Part shown: positions 1 to 8,791 of the stretch, one piece after another
Layout of the letters: the number at the start of each line of letters is the position of its first letter
Position numbering within the stretch: position 1 is the first letter of the stretch
The notes under the pieces: model-generated
Told to the model about the DNA's origin: nothing
The model's database searches: none
What the model saw: only the letters and a program-made list of their open reading frames with translations
Origin: an uncultured Bacteroidota bacterium
GTDB taxonomy: Bacteria; Bacteroidota; Bacteroidia; Flavobacteriales; Flavobacteriaceae
DNA length: 48,008 nt
Assembly (NCBI GenBank): GCA_902574335.1
Contig: CACGNO010000001.1
Span: 1 to 48,008, forward strand
Reading direction: 5' to 3'
Position numbers and translations under genes: made by a program

Positions 1-2
1 AT

Positions 3-836
3 AAGATTAAGAATTATAATTATTTTAAAAAAGGCCTTTATTTGTACGAATACTTTGAAGACCTGTTATCATCAGAAAATAATTTTTTAAAGGTTGATCC
101 AAAAATTGTTAGTAAGAATGATTATTTACAGAGCAGATATTATTTGTATAAAATATACAGTTCACCTGAGTTTAAAAACAATGAAAAGTCAAAAGAACTT
201 AAAAACTTAATAGTTAATAATTACCCCAATTCTATTTATGCAAAAATTTTAAATGAAGAAGTAACAACTTCTAATGAAGAGCTCAACTTTGAAGAGTTTT
301 TTGAGAACATTGACATGTTAGTTGACAAAAATAGAATTGATAGAGCTATTTCTAAAATTGATTCTATATTGCCTAAACTTAGATCTAGAGCGGAGCTTTA
401 TAGCTTATATCTTAAAAAAAATGAGCTACAAGCCAAAGTAAATGGAATTGAACAATATTTAAAGTCCCTTAACGAATTAGTAGAAATATTCCCTGAGAAA
501 TCAATTGAATTAGACACAAGAATACAATTTTTAAAAACCATTTCAGCTAAAAAATCGATTTCAATAAATGATGATTCTTTTGTGTTGTTTTTTGTTTCAA
601 ATAAAAACGAAAAAGTCAAAAGTTTAGTTGATTATGAATATGAAGTTGACAATTACAATAAGGATATTGACTTTTTATCTATTTATGATTTAAGCTCACT
701 TAATGATGCCAAGTCCTTGTCGCAAGAAATAATTAAGAAAAACAAAACGTTGTCAAATAATAAATATTTTGTAATTTCGACCCCCCAGTATATTAATATG
801 CTGGTTTTTAAAACTTTAGATCAACTAAAAAGTTAA
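3..836 (+). CDS. C-terminal part of a TPR-type gliding/T9SS-associated lipoprotein (SprE/PorW-like), 5' truncated by window edge
   Basis: Frame is open from base 3 through the listed ORF (TTG at 42 need not be the start); position directly upstream of bactofilin and the ATPase operon matches SprE/PorW context; helical repeat-like sequence. Confidence 0.55.
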   Translation, partial: KIKNYNYFKKGLYLYEYFEDLLSSENNFLKVDPKIVSKNDYLQSRYYLYKIYSSPEFKNNEKSKELKNLIVNNYPNSIYAKILNEEVTTSNEELNFEEFFENIDMLVDKNRIDRAISKIDSILPKLRSRAELYSLYLKKNELQAKVNGIEQYLKSLNELVEIFPEKSIELDTRIQFLKTISAKKSISINDDSFVLFFVSNKNEKVKSLVDYEYEVDNYNKDIDFLSIYDLSSLNDAKSLSQEIIKKNKTLSNNKYFVISTPQYINMLVFKTLDQLKS

Positions 837-839
837 GTT

Positions 840-1250
840 ATGGCAGAGAATAAATTTTTTTCATCCCCCTCAGTGGATGTAATTGAATCTTCTACGAAAA
901 TAGTTGGAGATATAGTATCAAAAGCTGATTTTAGAATTGACGGTGTTGTAGAAGGAAATATTACGACAACCGGTAAAGTTGTTGTTGGAAAGTCTGGTAA
1001 AATATCTGGAAAACTAAATTGCTCAAATGCTGATGTGTCAGGTTCAATAAGCGGACAAATTCAAATATCAGAAACCCTTTCATTAATGTCGGAATCTTAT
1101 ATTCAAGGAGACATAACTACAGCTAAACTTTCAGTTGAAGAGGGCGCCCAAGTCGACGCAACAATTGTTATGAAAACTGGAAAACAATTAAAAGCTGTTC
1201 AAAGCGAAAGCGCCAACGATAAAAAACCAGAAGCTGAAAAAACGGCCTAG
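840..1250 (+). CDS. Bactofilin family (polymer-forming cytoskeletal) protein
   Basis: Repetitive beta-helix pattern (KIVGDIVSKADFRIDGVVEGNITTTGKVVVGKSGKISGKLNCSNADVSGSISGQI) typical of bactofilins. Confidence 0.9.
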   Translation: MAENKFFSSPSVDVIESSTKIVGDIVSKADFRIDGVVEGNITTTGKVVVGKSGKISGKLNCSNADVSGSISGQIQISETLSLMSESYIQGDITTAKLSVEEGAQVDATIVMKTGKQLKAVQSESANDKKPEAEKTA

Positions 1251-1437
1251 CACATTAGCAACATTTGCAGTAATCAGTTTTGAAATGGGTATTACTATAT
1301 TCATTTTTTCAAGAATTGGTAAATGGATTGATTCGTATTACAATCTAGAAATAAACTTTACACTAATTATGTCTTTAATTGGTTTTGCACTTGCTTTTTT
1401 TGTTGTTTATAAACAGTTAAAGAAATTAAATAAATAG
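1195..1437 (+). CDS. atpZ: AtpZ/AtpI-like F0F1 ATPase assembly protein, non-canonical start (1195 is a provisional CTG)
   Basis: Frame open 1192-1437 encodes ...KKRPSTLATFAVISFEMGITIFIFSRIGKWIDSYYNLEINFTLIMSLIGFALAFFVVYKQLKKLNK*; two-TM AtpZ pattern immediately upstream of atpB; no ATG/GTG/TTG before the conserved region. Confidence 0.65.
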   Translation: MFKAKAPTIKNQKLKKRPSTLATFAVISFEMGITIFIFSRIGKWIDSYYNLEINFTLIMSLIGFALAFFVVYKQLKKLNK

Positions 1438-1460
1438 CTTTATTTTTTGAGTTAATATCT

Positions 1461-1468
1461 TAACTTTG
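1461..1468 (+). promoter_or_regulatory. Candidate Bacteroidetes -7 element (TAACTTTG) upstream of atpB
   Basis: TAACTTTG matches TAnnTTTG, 31 nt before atpB ATG; upstream TTTG is too close (11 bp), so the -33 element is not confirmed. Confidence 0.4.
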
Positions 1469-1499
1469 CGGCATTGTTAATTGTTGCCGATATTCTCAC

Positions 1500-2573
1500 A
1501 TGAATTTTGCAAATTTTTTTCTTTCATTTAGCTTAATTTTTAGCTTATCCATTCACGGCTACTCACTTGATAAAGACCCTGAGAAAACCGGAGATATAAA
1601 ACAAGAAATAAAGAAATATATTGCTCATCACTTAAAAGATTCTCATAGTTTTGGTATTGCATCTTACACCAATGATAATGACGAAAAAATTTATTTAGAA
1701 ATTCCTTTGCCTGTTATCTTGTATGATAATGGCTTCAAGTTTTTTATGTCATCAGAATTCAAACACGGTAAAAAAGTAGTCAATAGCAATGAAAACTACT
1801 ACAAAATGTATTATGACAAAAATAGAATCTATAAAACTGATAGCGACGGAACATTTATTTACGATGATTCTAATAAATTATTGAATGAAAAACCAATAGA
1901 TTTTTCAATAACCAAAAATGTTGTCGTTATGATTTTTACAGCATTATTTATGCTATGGTTATTCATAAGCTTGGCTAGATCTTATAAAACCAATAAAGGG
2001 ATTTCAAAAGGAATGGGTAGATTTTTCGAACCCATAGTTTTATATGTCAGAGATGAAATTGCTAGACCAAATATTGGGAAGAATTATAAAAAATACATGA
2101 GTTTTTTATTGACTATTTTCTTTTTTGTATTATTCCTAAACTTATTAGGTTTAACCCCTATTGGAATTAATGTTACTGGAAATATTGCAATTACCTTTTC
2201 TTTAGCGCTCCTTACTTTTATTATTACAAACATCACAGCCAATAAAAATTATTGGGCTCATATTTTTTGGATGCCAGGAGTGCCTAAGCCCATTAGACTT
2301 ATTTTAGCACCAATAGAACTTTTAGGGGTTTTTATAAAACCACTTACCCTAATGATCCGATTGTACGCTAATATGCAAGGGGGTCACATAGTAATCATGA
2401 GTATAATAGGGCTTATGTTTATATTTTACAATTGGATTGGCAGTTCACTTTCATTTGTTCTTGCCTTTTTATTAATGATTATTGAACTTTTTGTAGCGCT
2501 TTTACAAGCCTACATTTTTACTATTTTGTCAGCTTTATATTTTGGATTTGCAAATGAAGAGCATGAACATTAA
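1500..2573 (+). CDS. atpB: F0F1 ATP synthase subunit a (with N-terminal signal peptide and extension)
   Basis: Conserved C-terminal region PIELLGVFIKPLTLMIRLYANMQGGHIV and LLQAYIFTILSALYFG. Confidence 0.95.
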   Translation: MNFANFFLSFSLIFSLSIHGYSLDKDPEKTGDIKQEIKKYIAHHLKDSHSFGIASYTNDNDEKIYLEIPLPVILYDNGFKFFMSSEFKHGKKVVNSNENYYKMYYDKNRIYKTDSDGTFIYDDSNKLLNEKPIDFSITKNVVVMIFTALFMLWLFISLARSYKTNKGISKGMGRFFEPIVLYVRDEIARPNIGKNYKKYMSFLLTIFFFVLFLNLLGLTPIGINVTGNIAITFSLALLTFIITNITANKNYWAHIFWMPGVPKPIRLILAPIELLGVFIKPLTLMIRLYANMQGGHIVIMSIIGLMFIFYNWIGSSLSFVLAFLLMIIELFVALLQAYIFTILSALYFGFANEEHEH

Positions 2574-2594
2574 AATTAAATTATGTTAAACTAA

Positions 2595-2804
<210 letters not shown>

Positions 2805-2859
2805 ACTTAACTAACAGTTTTACTTCAAAAAAATTGGAGTAATTCTAATTTTATTTATT

Positions 2860-3360
2860 ATGGAAAAATTACTAGAAGAATTTTCAATAGGGCTATTTTT
2901 TTGGCACTCTTTAATTTTCTTGTCTTTGATTTTTTTGTTGAAAAAATTTGCTTGGAAGCCAATCTTAGATACAATTAATGAAAGAGAGGAAGGAATTAAA
3001 GATGCTCTTGAATCTGCTGAAAAAGCAAGAGAAGAGATGCAATCATTACAAGCTGATAATGAAGAAATCATGAAACAAGCTAGAATTGAAAGAGATTCAA
3101 TTTTAAAAGAAGCAAGAGATTTAAAGAATACAATAATTAGTGAATCTAAAGACGAGGCAAAAAAAGAAGCAGGAAAAATCATTGAAAGTGCTAATGAGGC
3201 AATCAGAAATGAAAAAAATGCTGCTGTATCAGAGATAAAAAAACAAGTTGCCAGCCTCTCAATTGAGATTGCGGAAAAGCTTTTAAATGATAAGCTTTCG
3301 GACAACGAGAAGCAAATGAAAATTGTTGACGAACTACTAAAGGACGTAAAACTTAAATGA
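2860..3360 (+). CDS. atpF: F0F1 ATP synthase subunit b
   Basis: N-terminal TM plus long coiled coil, order between atpE and atpH. Confidence 0.95.
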   Translation: MEKLLEEFSIGLFFWHSLIFLSLIFLLKKFAWKPILDTINEREEGIKDALESAEKAREEMQSLQADNEEIMKQARIERDSILKEARDLKNTIISESKDEAKKEAGKIIESANEAIRNEKNAAVSEIKKQVASLSIEIAEKLLNDKLSDNEKQMKIVDELLKDVKLK

Positions 3361-3905
3361 ATTATAATAGGGTAGCATTCAGGTACGCAAAAGCATTGTT
3401 ATTATCTTGTAATGATGACAATAATAAGCTTGAAACAATCTTTAATGATATGTCTTATGTAAATAAGACATTTGATGACTCTGAAGAGCTAAAGCTTTTC
3501 ATTGACAGCAAGGTTATTAAGGACAGCGATAAACTTGCTACTTTAAATGAAATTTTCAAAAGCCTTTGCGATCTAAGTAAAAGCCTTTTAAAACTATTAA
3601 TGAATAACAGGAGAATAGATTTATTTGACGACGTCTCCAAAAGTTTTACAGTTTTATATAATGACCATGTTGGCAACCAAGAAGTTATTTTAACGACAGC
3701 CTCTCAAGTTGAATCTAATAAGTTAAAAGAAATAGAAAATAAAGTTAAACAGCTAACATCCAAAAATGTAAACCTTTCAAATCATATCGATGAAAACATC
3801 GTTGGAGGATTTGTTTTAAGGGTAGGAGATTTACAATACAATGCTAGTCTTAAAGATCAGTTAAAAAAATTAGAACAGGAATTTTTAAACACATCAATAC
3901 AATAA
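3357..3905 (+). CDS. atpH: F0F1 ATP synthase subunit delta
   Basis: RYAKALL N-terminus and IVGGFVLRVGDLQYNASLKDQLKKL C-terminus; 4-nt overlap with atpF. Confidence 0.95.
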   Translation: MNYNRVAFRYAKALLLSCNDDNNKLETIFNDMSYVNKTFDDSEELKLFIDSKVIKDSDKLATLNEIFKSLCDLSKSLLKLLMNNRRIDLFDDVSKSFTVLYNDHVGNQEVILTTASQVESNKLKEIENKVKQLTSKNVNLSNHIDENIVGGFVLRVGDLQYNASLKDQLKKLEQEFLNTSIQ

Positions 3906-3908
3906 ATT

Positions 3909-5486
3909 ATGGCAAATATTAAGCCCGCTGAAATATCAGCAATTATAAGAAATCAATTAACCGGATCAAAAGTTGGACCATCATTAGATGAGGTTGGTAC
4001 AGTTTTACAAGTTGGAGATGGTATTGCAAGAGTATACGGTCTTTCAAACGTTCAATATGGTGAACTTGTTGAGTTTGACAATGGAATGGAAGGAATAGTT
4101 CTAAACCTTGAAGAAGATAATGTAGGAGTAGTTTTGCTGGGTCCATCAAAAGAGATTAAAGAAGGCGATACTGTTAAAAGAACAAACAGAATTGCTTCAA
4201 TTAATGTAGGTGAAGGTGTTGTTGGACGGGTTGTAAATACACTTGGACAGCCAATAGACGGAAAAGGCAAAATTGAAGGTAAATTGTATGAAATGCCACT
4301 TGAGAGAAAAGCACCAGGTGTTATATATAGGCAACCAGTTAATGAGCCTCTTCAAACAGGCATAAAATCTATTGATGCTATGATTCCAATTGGAAGAGGT
4401 CAGAGAGAATTAGTAATTGGAGATAGACAGACTGGAAAGACAACGGTTTGTATTGACACAATTTTAAATCAAAAAGAATTTTTTGATGCAGGTGAGCCTG
4501 TTTATTGTATATATGTTGCCATAGGTCAAAAAGCATCAACTGTTGCTGCAATTGCTAAAGTTTTAGAAGAAAAAGGTGCTCTTGATTATACTACAATTGT
4601 TGCGGCTAATGCCTCAGATCCAGCACCAATGCAGGTATATGCTCCGTTCGCTGGTGCATCTATTGGTGAATTTTTTAGAGACACTGGAAGACCAGCATTA
4701 ATTATATATGATGACTTATCTAAACAAGCTGTAGCATATAGAGAAGTATCATTATTGTTAAGAAGACCACCTGGCCGTGAGGCTTATCCTGGAGACGTGT
4801 TTTATTTACATTCAAGATTATTAGAAAGAGCTGCAAAGGTCATAAATGATGACGGTATTGCAAAAAACATGAATGACTTGCCTGAAGAGCTTAAGCCAAT
4901 CGTTAAAGGCGGTGGATCATTAACATCACTTCCTATTATTGAAACACAAGCTGGTGATGTTTCAGCATATATTCCAACTAATGTTATTTCTATTACTGAT
5001 GGACAAATATTCTTAGAATCAGACTTATTTAATTCTGGTGTCCGTCCTGCAATTAATGTTGGTATTTCTGTATCAAGGGTAGGAGGATCAGCTCAAATAA
5101 AATCTATGAAAAAAGTTGCAGGAACTTTGAAGTTAGATCAAGCACAATTTAGAGAGTTAGAAGCCTTTGCTAAGTTCGGTTCAGATTTAGATGCTGTTAC
5201 TTTAGGAGTTATTGAAAAAGGTAAAAGGAATGTAGAAATTTTAAAACAAGCTCAAAATGATCCATTCAAAGTTGAAGACCAAGTTTCTATAATTTACCTA
5301 GGATCTAAAGATTTATTAAAAGCTGTACCTGTAGAAAAAGTAAAAGATTTTGAAAAGAAATTCATCGAGTTACTTAATTTAAAACACAAGAAAATTTTAA
5401 GTCAGATTAAGGAAGGTAAATTAACTGATGAGATAACTTCAACATTGGAAAAAGTTGCATCTGAGTTAACATCATCATACCAATAA
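3909..5486 (+). CDS. atpA: F0F1 ATP synthase subunit alpha
   Basis: Walker [10 protein letters not shown], full length 525 aa alpha-subunit sequence. Confidence 0.99.
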   Translation: MANIKPAEISAIIRNQLTGSKVGPSLDEVGTVLQVGDGIARVYGLSNVQYGELVEFDNGMEGIVLNLEEDNVGVVLLGPSKEIKEGDTVKRTNRIASINVGEGVVGRVVNTLGQPIDGKGKIEGKLYEMPLERKAPGVIYRQPVNEPLQTGIKSIDAMIPIGRGQRELVIGDRQTGKTTVCIDTILNQKEFFDAGEPVYCIYVAIGQKASTVAAIAKVLEEKGALDYTTIVAANASDPAPMQVYAPFAGASIGEFFRDTGRPALIIYDDLSKQAVAYREVSLLLRRPPGREAYPGDVFYLHSRLLERAAKVINDDGIAKNMNDLPEELKPIVKGGGSLTSLPIIETQAGDVSAYIPTNVISITDGQIFLESDLFNSGVRPAINVGISVSRVGGSAQIKSMKKVAGTLKLDQAQFRELEAFAKFGSDLDAVTLGVIEKGKRNVEILKQAQNDPFKVEDQVSIIYLGSKDLLKAVPVEKVKDFEKKFIELLNLKHKKILSQIKEGKLTDEITSTLEKVASELTSSYQ

Positions 5487-5490
5487 CTGA

Positions 5491-6351
5491 ATGGCAAACT
5501 TAAAAGAAATAAGGAATAGAATTTCATCTGTTACTTCAACCATGAAGATAACAAGTGCAATTAAAATGGTTTCGGCTGCAAAATTAAAAAAAGCACAAGA
5601 CGCAATAACCGCGATGAAGCCATACTCTGAAAAATTAAATGAGCTTATGTCTAGTTTTTCAGGTGTTATTTCTAGTTCAAATATTTCATATTTATCTACT
5701 GTTAGACCTGTTAAAAAAGTTTTAGTTGTTGCCATTGCATCCAATAGAGGTTTTTGCGGTGCATTTAATTCTAATATTATTAAACAAGCAAAAGCACTTA
5801 AATCACAAGAGGAATTTTCAAACGCTCAGTTTAGTTTTATTGTTATTGGCAAAAAAGCCAATGATGTTCTATCAAAAACAGAGGATATAATTCAAAATAA
5901 TGATGAAATTTTTGATGATTTATCTTATGAAAATTCTAGTCTAATTGTTGATCAAATAATCGATGATTTTGCTTATGAAAAATATGATCATGTTCAATTG
6001 ATTTACAATAGCTTTAAAAATGCTGCAAATCAAATAGTAAAGTCAGAGCAGTTTTTACCAATTGTTAATGATTCTGAAACTGAAACATTTCAGAACTATA
6101 TTTTTGAACCATCAATGGAACAGATTGTTAGCGAACTTGTTCCAAAGTCTTTAAAGATTCAACTTTTTAAAGCTTTAAGAGATTCCTTTGCAAGTGAGCA
6201 TGGTGCTAGAATGACAGCTATGCATAAGGCTACCGATAATGCCACTGAATTAAAAGAAGAACTCGTACTCACATACAATAAAGCTAGGCAAGCAGCTATT
6301 ACAAATGAAATTTTGGAAATTGTTTCAGGAGCGGAAGCTCTAAAAGGCTAA
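5491..6351 (+). CDS. atpG: F0F1 ATP synthase subunit gamma
   Basis: MANLKEIRNRISSVTSTMKITSAIKMVSAAKLKKA and C-terminal ARQAAITNEILEIVSGAEAL. Confidence 0.98.
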   Translation: MANLKEIRNRISSVTSTMKITSAIKMVSAAKLKKAQDAITAMKPYSEKLNELMSSFSGVISSSNISYLSTVRPVKKVLVVAIASNRGFCGAFNSNIIKQAKALKSQEEFSNAQFSFIVIGKKANDVLSKTEDIIQNNDEIFDDLSYENSSLIVDQIIDDFAYEKYDHVQLIYNSFKNAANQIVKSEQFLPIVNDSETETFQNYIFEPSMEQIVSELVPKSLKIQLFKALRDSFASEHGARMTAMHKATDNATELKEELVLTYNKARQAAITNEILEIVSGAEALKG

Positions 6352-6360
6352 ATTTGCTTA

Positions 6361-6795
6361 ATGCATGTTGAAATAATTAATAAGTCCAATAACCCAAATC
6401 CAGAATATCAAACTGATCAGTCAGCGGGAATGGATTTACGAGCTTATTTAGAAAAAACTGAAAATATTGCACCAGGTGAATATAAACTTATAACTACAGG
6501 GATATATATTAAAATACCACGAGGTTATGAGGCTCAAGTTAGACCAAGAAGTGGTTTGGCATTAAAAAAAGGAATAACTGTTTTAAACTCTCCGGGCACG
6601 ATTGATTCTGATTACAGAGGAGAGATTGGAGTAATACTAATCAATCATTCAACTGTTGATTATGAGGTTAAATCTGGAGAGCGAATAGCACAATTAGTAT
6701 TTTCAAAACATGAAAATTTTCATTGTAAAAATGTAAACTATATTGACTCTTCATCACGAGGGGAAGGTGGCTTTGGAAGTACTGGCACAAATTAA
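6361..6795 (+). CDS. dut: dUTP diphosphatase
   Basis: dUTPase motifs DQSAGMDLRAY, RPRSGLALKKGI, PGTIDSDYRGEIGVILIN, GERIAQLVF, RGEGGFGSTG. Confidence 0.97.
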   Translation: MHVEIINKSNNPNPEYQTDQSAGMDLRAYLEKTENIAPGEYKLITTGIYIKIPRGYEAQVRPRSGLALKKGITVLNSPGTIDSDYRGEIGVILINHSTVDYEVKSGERIAQLVFSKHENFHCKNVNYIDSSSRGEGGFGSTGTN

Positions 6796-6808
6796 TAACT
6801 TGTTTATT

Positions 6809-7588
6809 ATGAGGCTGTCTGTTTTTATACTGTTGTTTTTAGTCTTAGGGTGTGGATCAAAAAAAAACAAAATCCAATTCCCCCAGCCAAATATAAATTC
6901 TGAAATAAAAAAAACTCTCACAGACAGCAATATTAAAATCAAAGACTTAAACTATATTGACTTCACTAATTTGTTTTTATCTGGCAATTCAAATCTTGAA
7001 TACAATAATGATAATTATGGTTTTGACTTAAATTTTCGTTTTAAAAAAAATGAGAAAATTTTAATCTCCGGAAGCCTGTTTTTACCAATTTTTAAAGCAT
7101 TAATTGATCAAAATAAAATCTCTGGTTATCAAAAATTTGATAGAACATTTTTTGATGTAAATTATGAAGACATATACAATAAACTTGGTATTGATTTAGG
7201 TTTTAACGAAATAGAAAATTTGCTTTTAGGAAATCCAATTCTTGATTTATCAAATAAAGAAAATTTTAAAATATATACAAATGATAAAAACATGTTAATC
7301 TACAGCATTGAAAAAGAAAATGTAATTTATAACATGACTTTTGACCCTCAATCTAATAAGCTCCTAAGCCAGGAAATTACCCAATTAAAATTAAACAGAT
7401 ATTTAAAAATATATTATAATTCTTTCCAAAAGCTAAATAGCTTTGAATTACCACGCTTAATAGGCATAATAATAAACGATGGTAAAAATTTAATTAAATT
7501 GACCATCTCAAATCAATCTAGAGAAATCAATAATGAATTATCGTTTCCTTTTAAAATTCCTAATAATTATAAAAAAATCAAGCTTTGA
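6809..7588 (+). CDS. DUF4292-like lipoprotein
   Basis: ATG at 6809 gives MRLSVFILLFLVLGCGSKK lipobox; position between dut and EnvC-like gene as in flavobacteria; the listed start at 6743 overlaps dut. Confidence 0.65.
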   Translation: MRLSVFILLFLVLGCGSKKNKIQFPQPNINSEIKKTLTDSNIKIKDLNYIDFTNLFLSGNSNLEYNNDNYGFDLNFRFKKNEKILISGSLFLPIFKALIDQNKISGYQKFDRTFFDVNYEDIYNKLGIDLGFNEIENLLLGNPILDLSNKENFKIYTNDKNMLIYSIEKENVIYNMTFDPQSNKLLSQEITQLKLNRYLKIYYNSFQKLNSFELPRLIGIIINDGKNLIKLTISNQSREINNELSFPFKIPNNYKKIKL

Positions 7589-8790
7589 GTTATAAAGTAA
7601 AAATATTAATTCCATTAATTTATTTATTTGTAGTTATCCCTAGTTCATATGCTCAAAGCTCAAAGATTAAAGAATTAGAGAATAAAAGAATTCAATTAAA
7701 AAAAGAGATTAAACAAATAAACGGACTATTACTTGATAATAATAATCAAACAAAAATGGCGTATGGTGATCTGGAAAACATCTCAATAAAAATTAATAGA
7801 AATCAAGATTTAATAAAAATAACAAACGAACAAATTAATCTTTTAACAACTAAGATTTCAAATAATGAAGAAAAGGTAAATGAGTTGGAAATTGATGTTA
7901 TGAAAGCTAAAAGTGATTATTCTAAAATGATATATAACTCATATAAAAGCAGATTGAAAGAGAGTAGGCTTATGTTCCTTTTATCCTCTGAAAACTTTTT
8001 ACAGGCTTTAAAGCGAACTCAATATATGAACCAATACTCTGATAATAGACGTAGTTATGCAAATAAAATTGAATCTAACATTGTAATAATAAAATTGATC
8101 AACGATACCATTAATAAAAATATATTAAGCAAGGAGAAGTTATTGAATGAAAATAAGCTTGAAGAAAAAAAATTAAGTAAAGAAAAAACTATACAAAGTA
8201 ATTTAATAAAAGGGCTTAAAAGAAAAGAGAAAAGCTATAAAAATGAGATAGATAAAAAGCAAAAACTTTCAAACCAATTAGACAAAGAAATAGAAAGATT
8301 AATTAAAAAAGCTATAAAGGAGTCTAATAAAAATACAAGCGATAATGTATTTACATTGACGCCTGAAGCAAAATTAACTGCTAAAAACTTCTTGTCTAAT
8401 AAAGGAAATTTGCCATGGCCAGTTGAGAGAGGGGTAATTATTCAAAGGTTCGGATTACAACCGCATCCTGTTGTTAGAACAACAAAAATAAAAAGTAATG
8501 GTATCGTAATTGCAACTACAAAAAATGCAAATGTTAGATCTGTTTTTAATGGAGTTGTCCTTTCAGTTTTAAAATTTAAATCTAGCAATCTTACAGTATT
8601 AATTCAACATGGTAATTACATTACAGCATATAAAAATCTTGCAAATGTTTACGTTGAAAAAGGACAAAAAGTTAATGCTCTACAAACAATTGGAATCACA
8701 TTTGATAATGATGAATCAAAAACTACTTTACAGTTTAGTATTTTTGAAAACACTAAAGCTTTAGATCCTTATTTATGGATAGCAAAATAA
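7585..8790 (+). CDS. Murein hydrolase activator EnvC-like (coiled coil + degenerate M23/LytM domain)
   Basis: Signal peptide, long coiled coil, C-terminal LytM fold with metal ligands replaced; TTG start overlapping previous stop. Confidence 0.85.
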   Translation: MSYKVKILIPLIYLFVVIPSSYAQSSKIKELENKRIQLKKEIKQINGLLLDNNNQTKMAYGDLENISIKINRNQDLIKITNEQINLLTTKISNNEEKVNELEIDVMKAKSDYSKMIYNSYKSRLKESRLMFLLSSENFLQALKRTQYMNQYSDNRRSYANKIESNIVIIKLINDTINKNILSKEKLLNENKLEEKKLSKEKTIQSNLIKGLKRKEKSYKNEIDKKQKLSNQLDKEIERLIKKAIKESNKNTSDNVFTLTPEAKLTAKNFLSNKGNLPWPVERGVIIQRFGLQPHPVVRTTKIKSNGIVIATTKNANVRSVFNGVVLSVLKFKSSNLTVLIQHGNYITAYKNLANVYVEKGQKVNALQTIGITFDNDESKTTLQFSIFENTKALDPYLWIAK

Positions 8791-8791
8791 T

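Noticed and set aside
398-619. 73-aa minus ORF inside the SprE/PorW-like gene
   Set aside because: Antisense shadow ORF with no recognisable features
2820-3305. 161-aa antisense ORF across atpF
   Set aside because: Ser/Ile/Phe-rich shadow of a Lys/Glu-rich coiled coil; atpF on the other strand is unequivocal
3943-4270. Minus-strand ORFs (3943-4149, 4052-4270) within atpA
   Set aside because: Antisense shadows of a highly conserved gene
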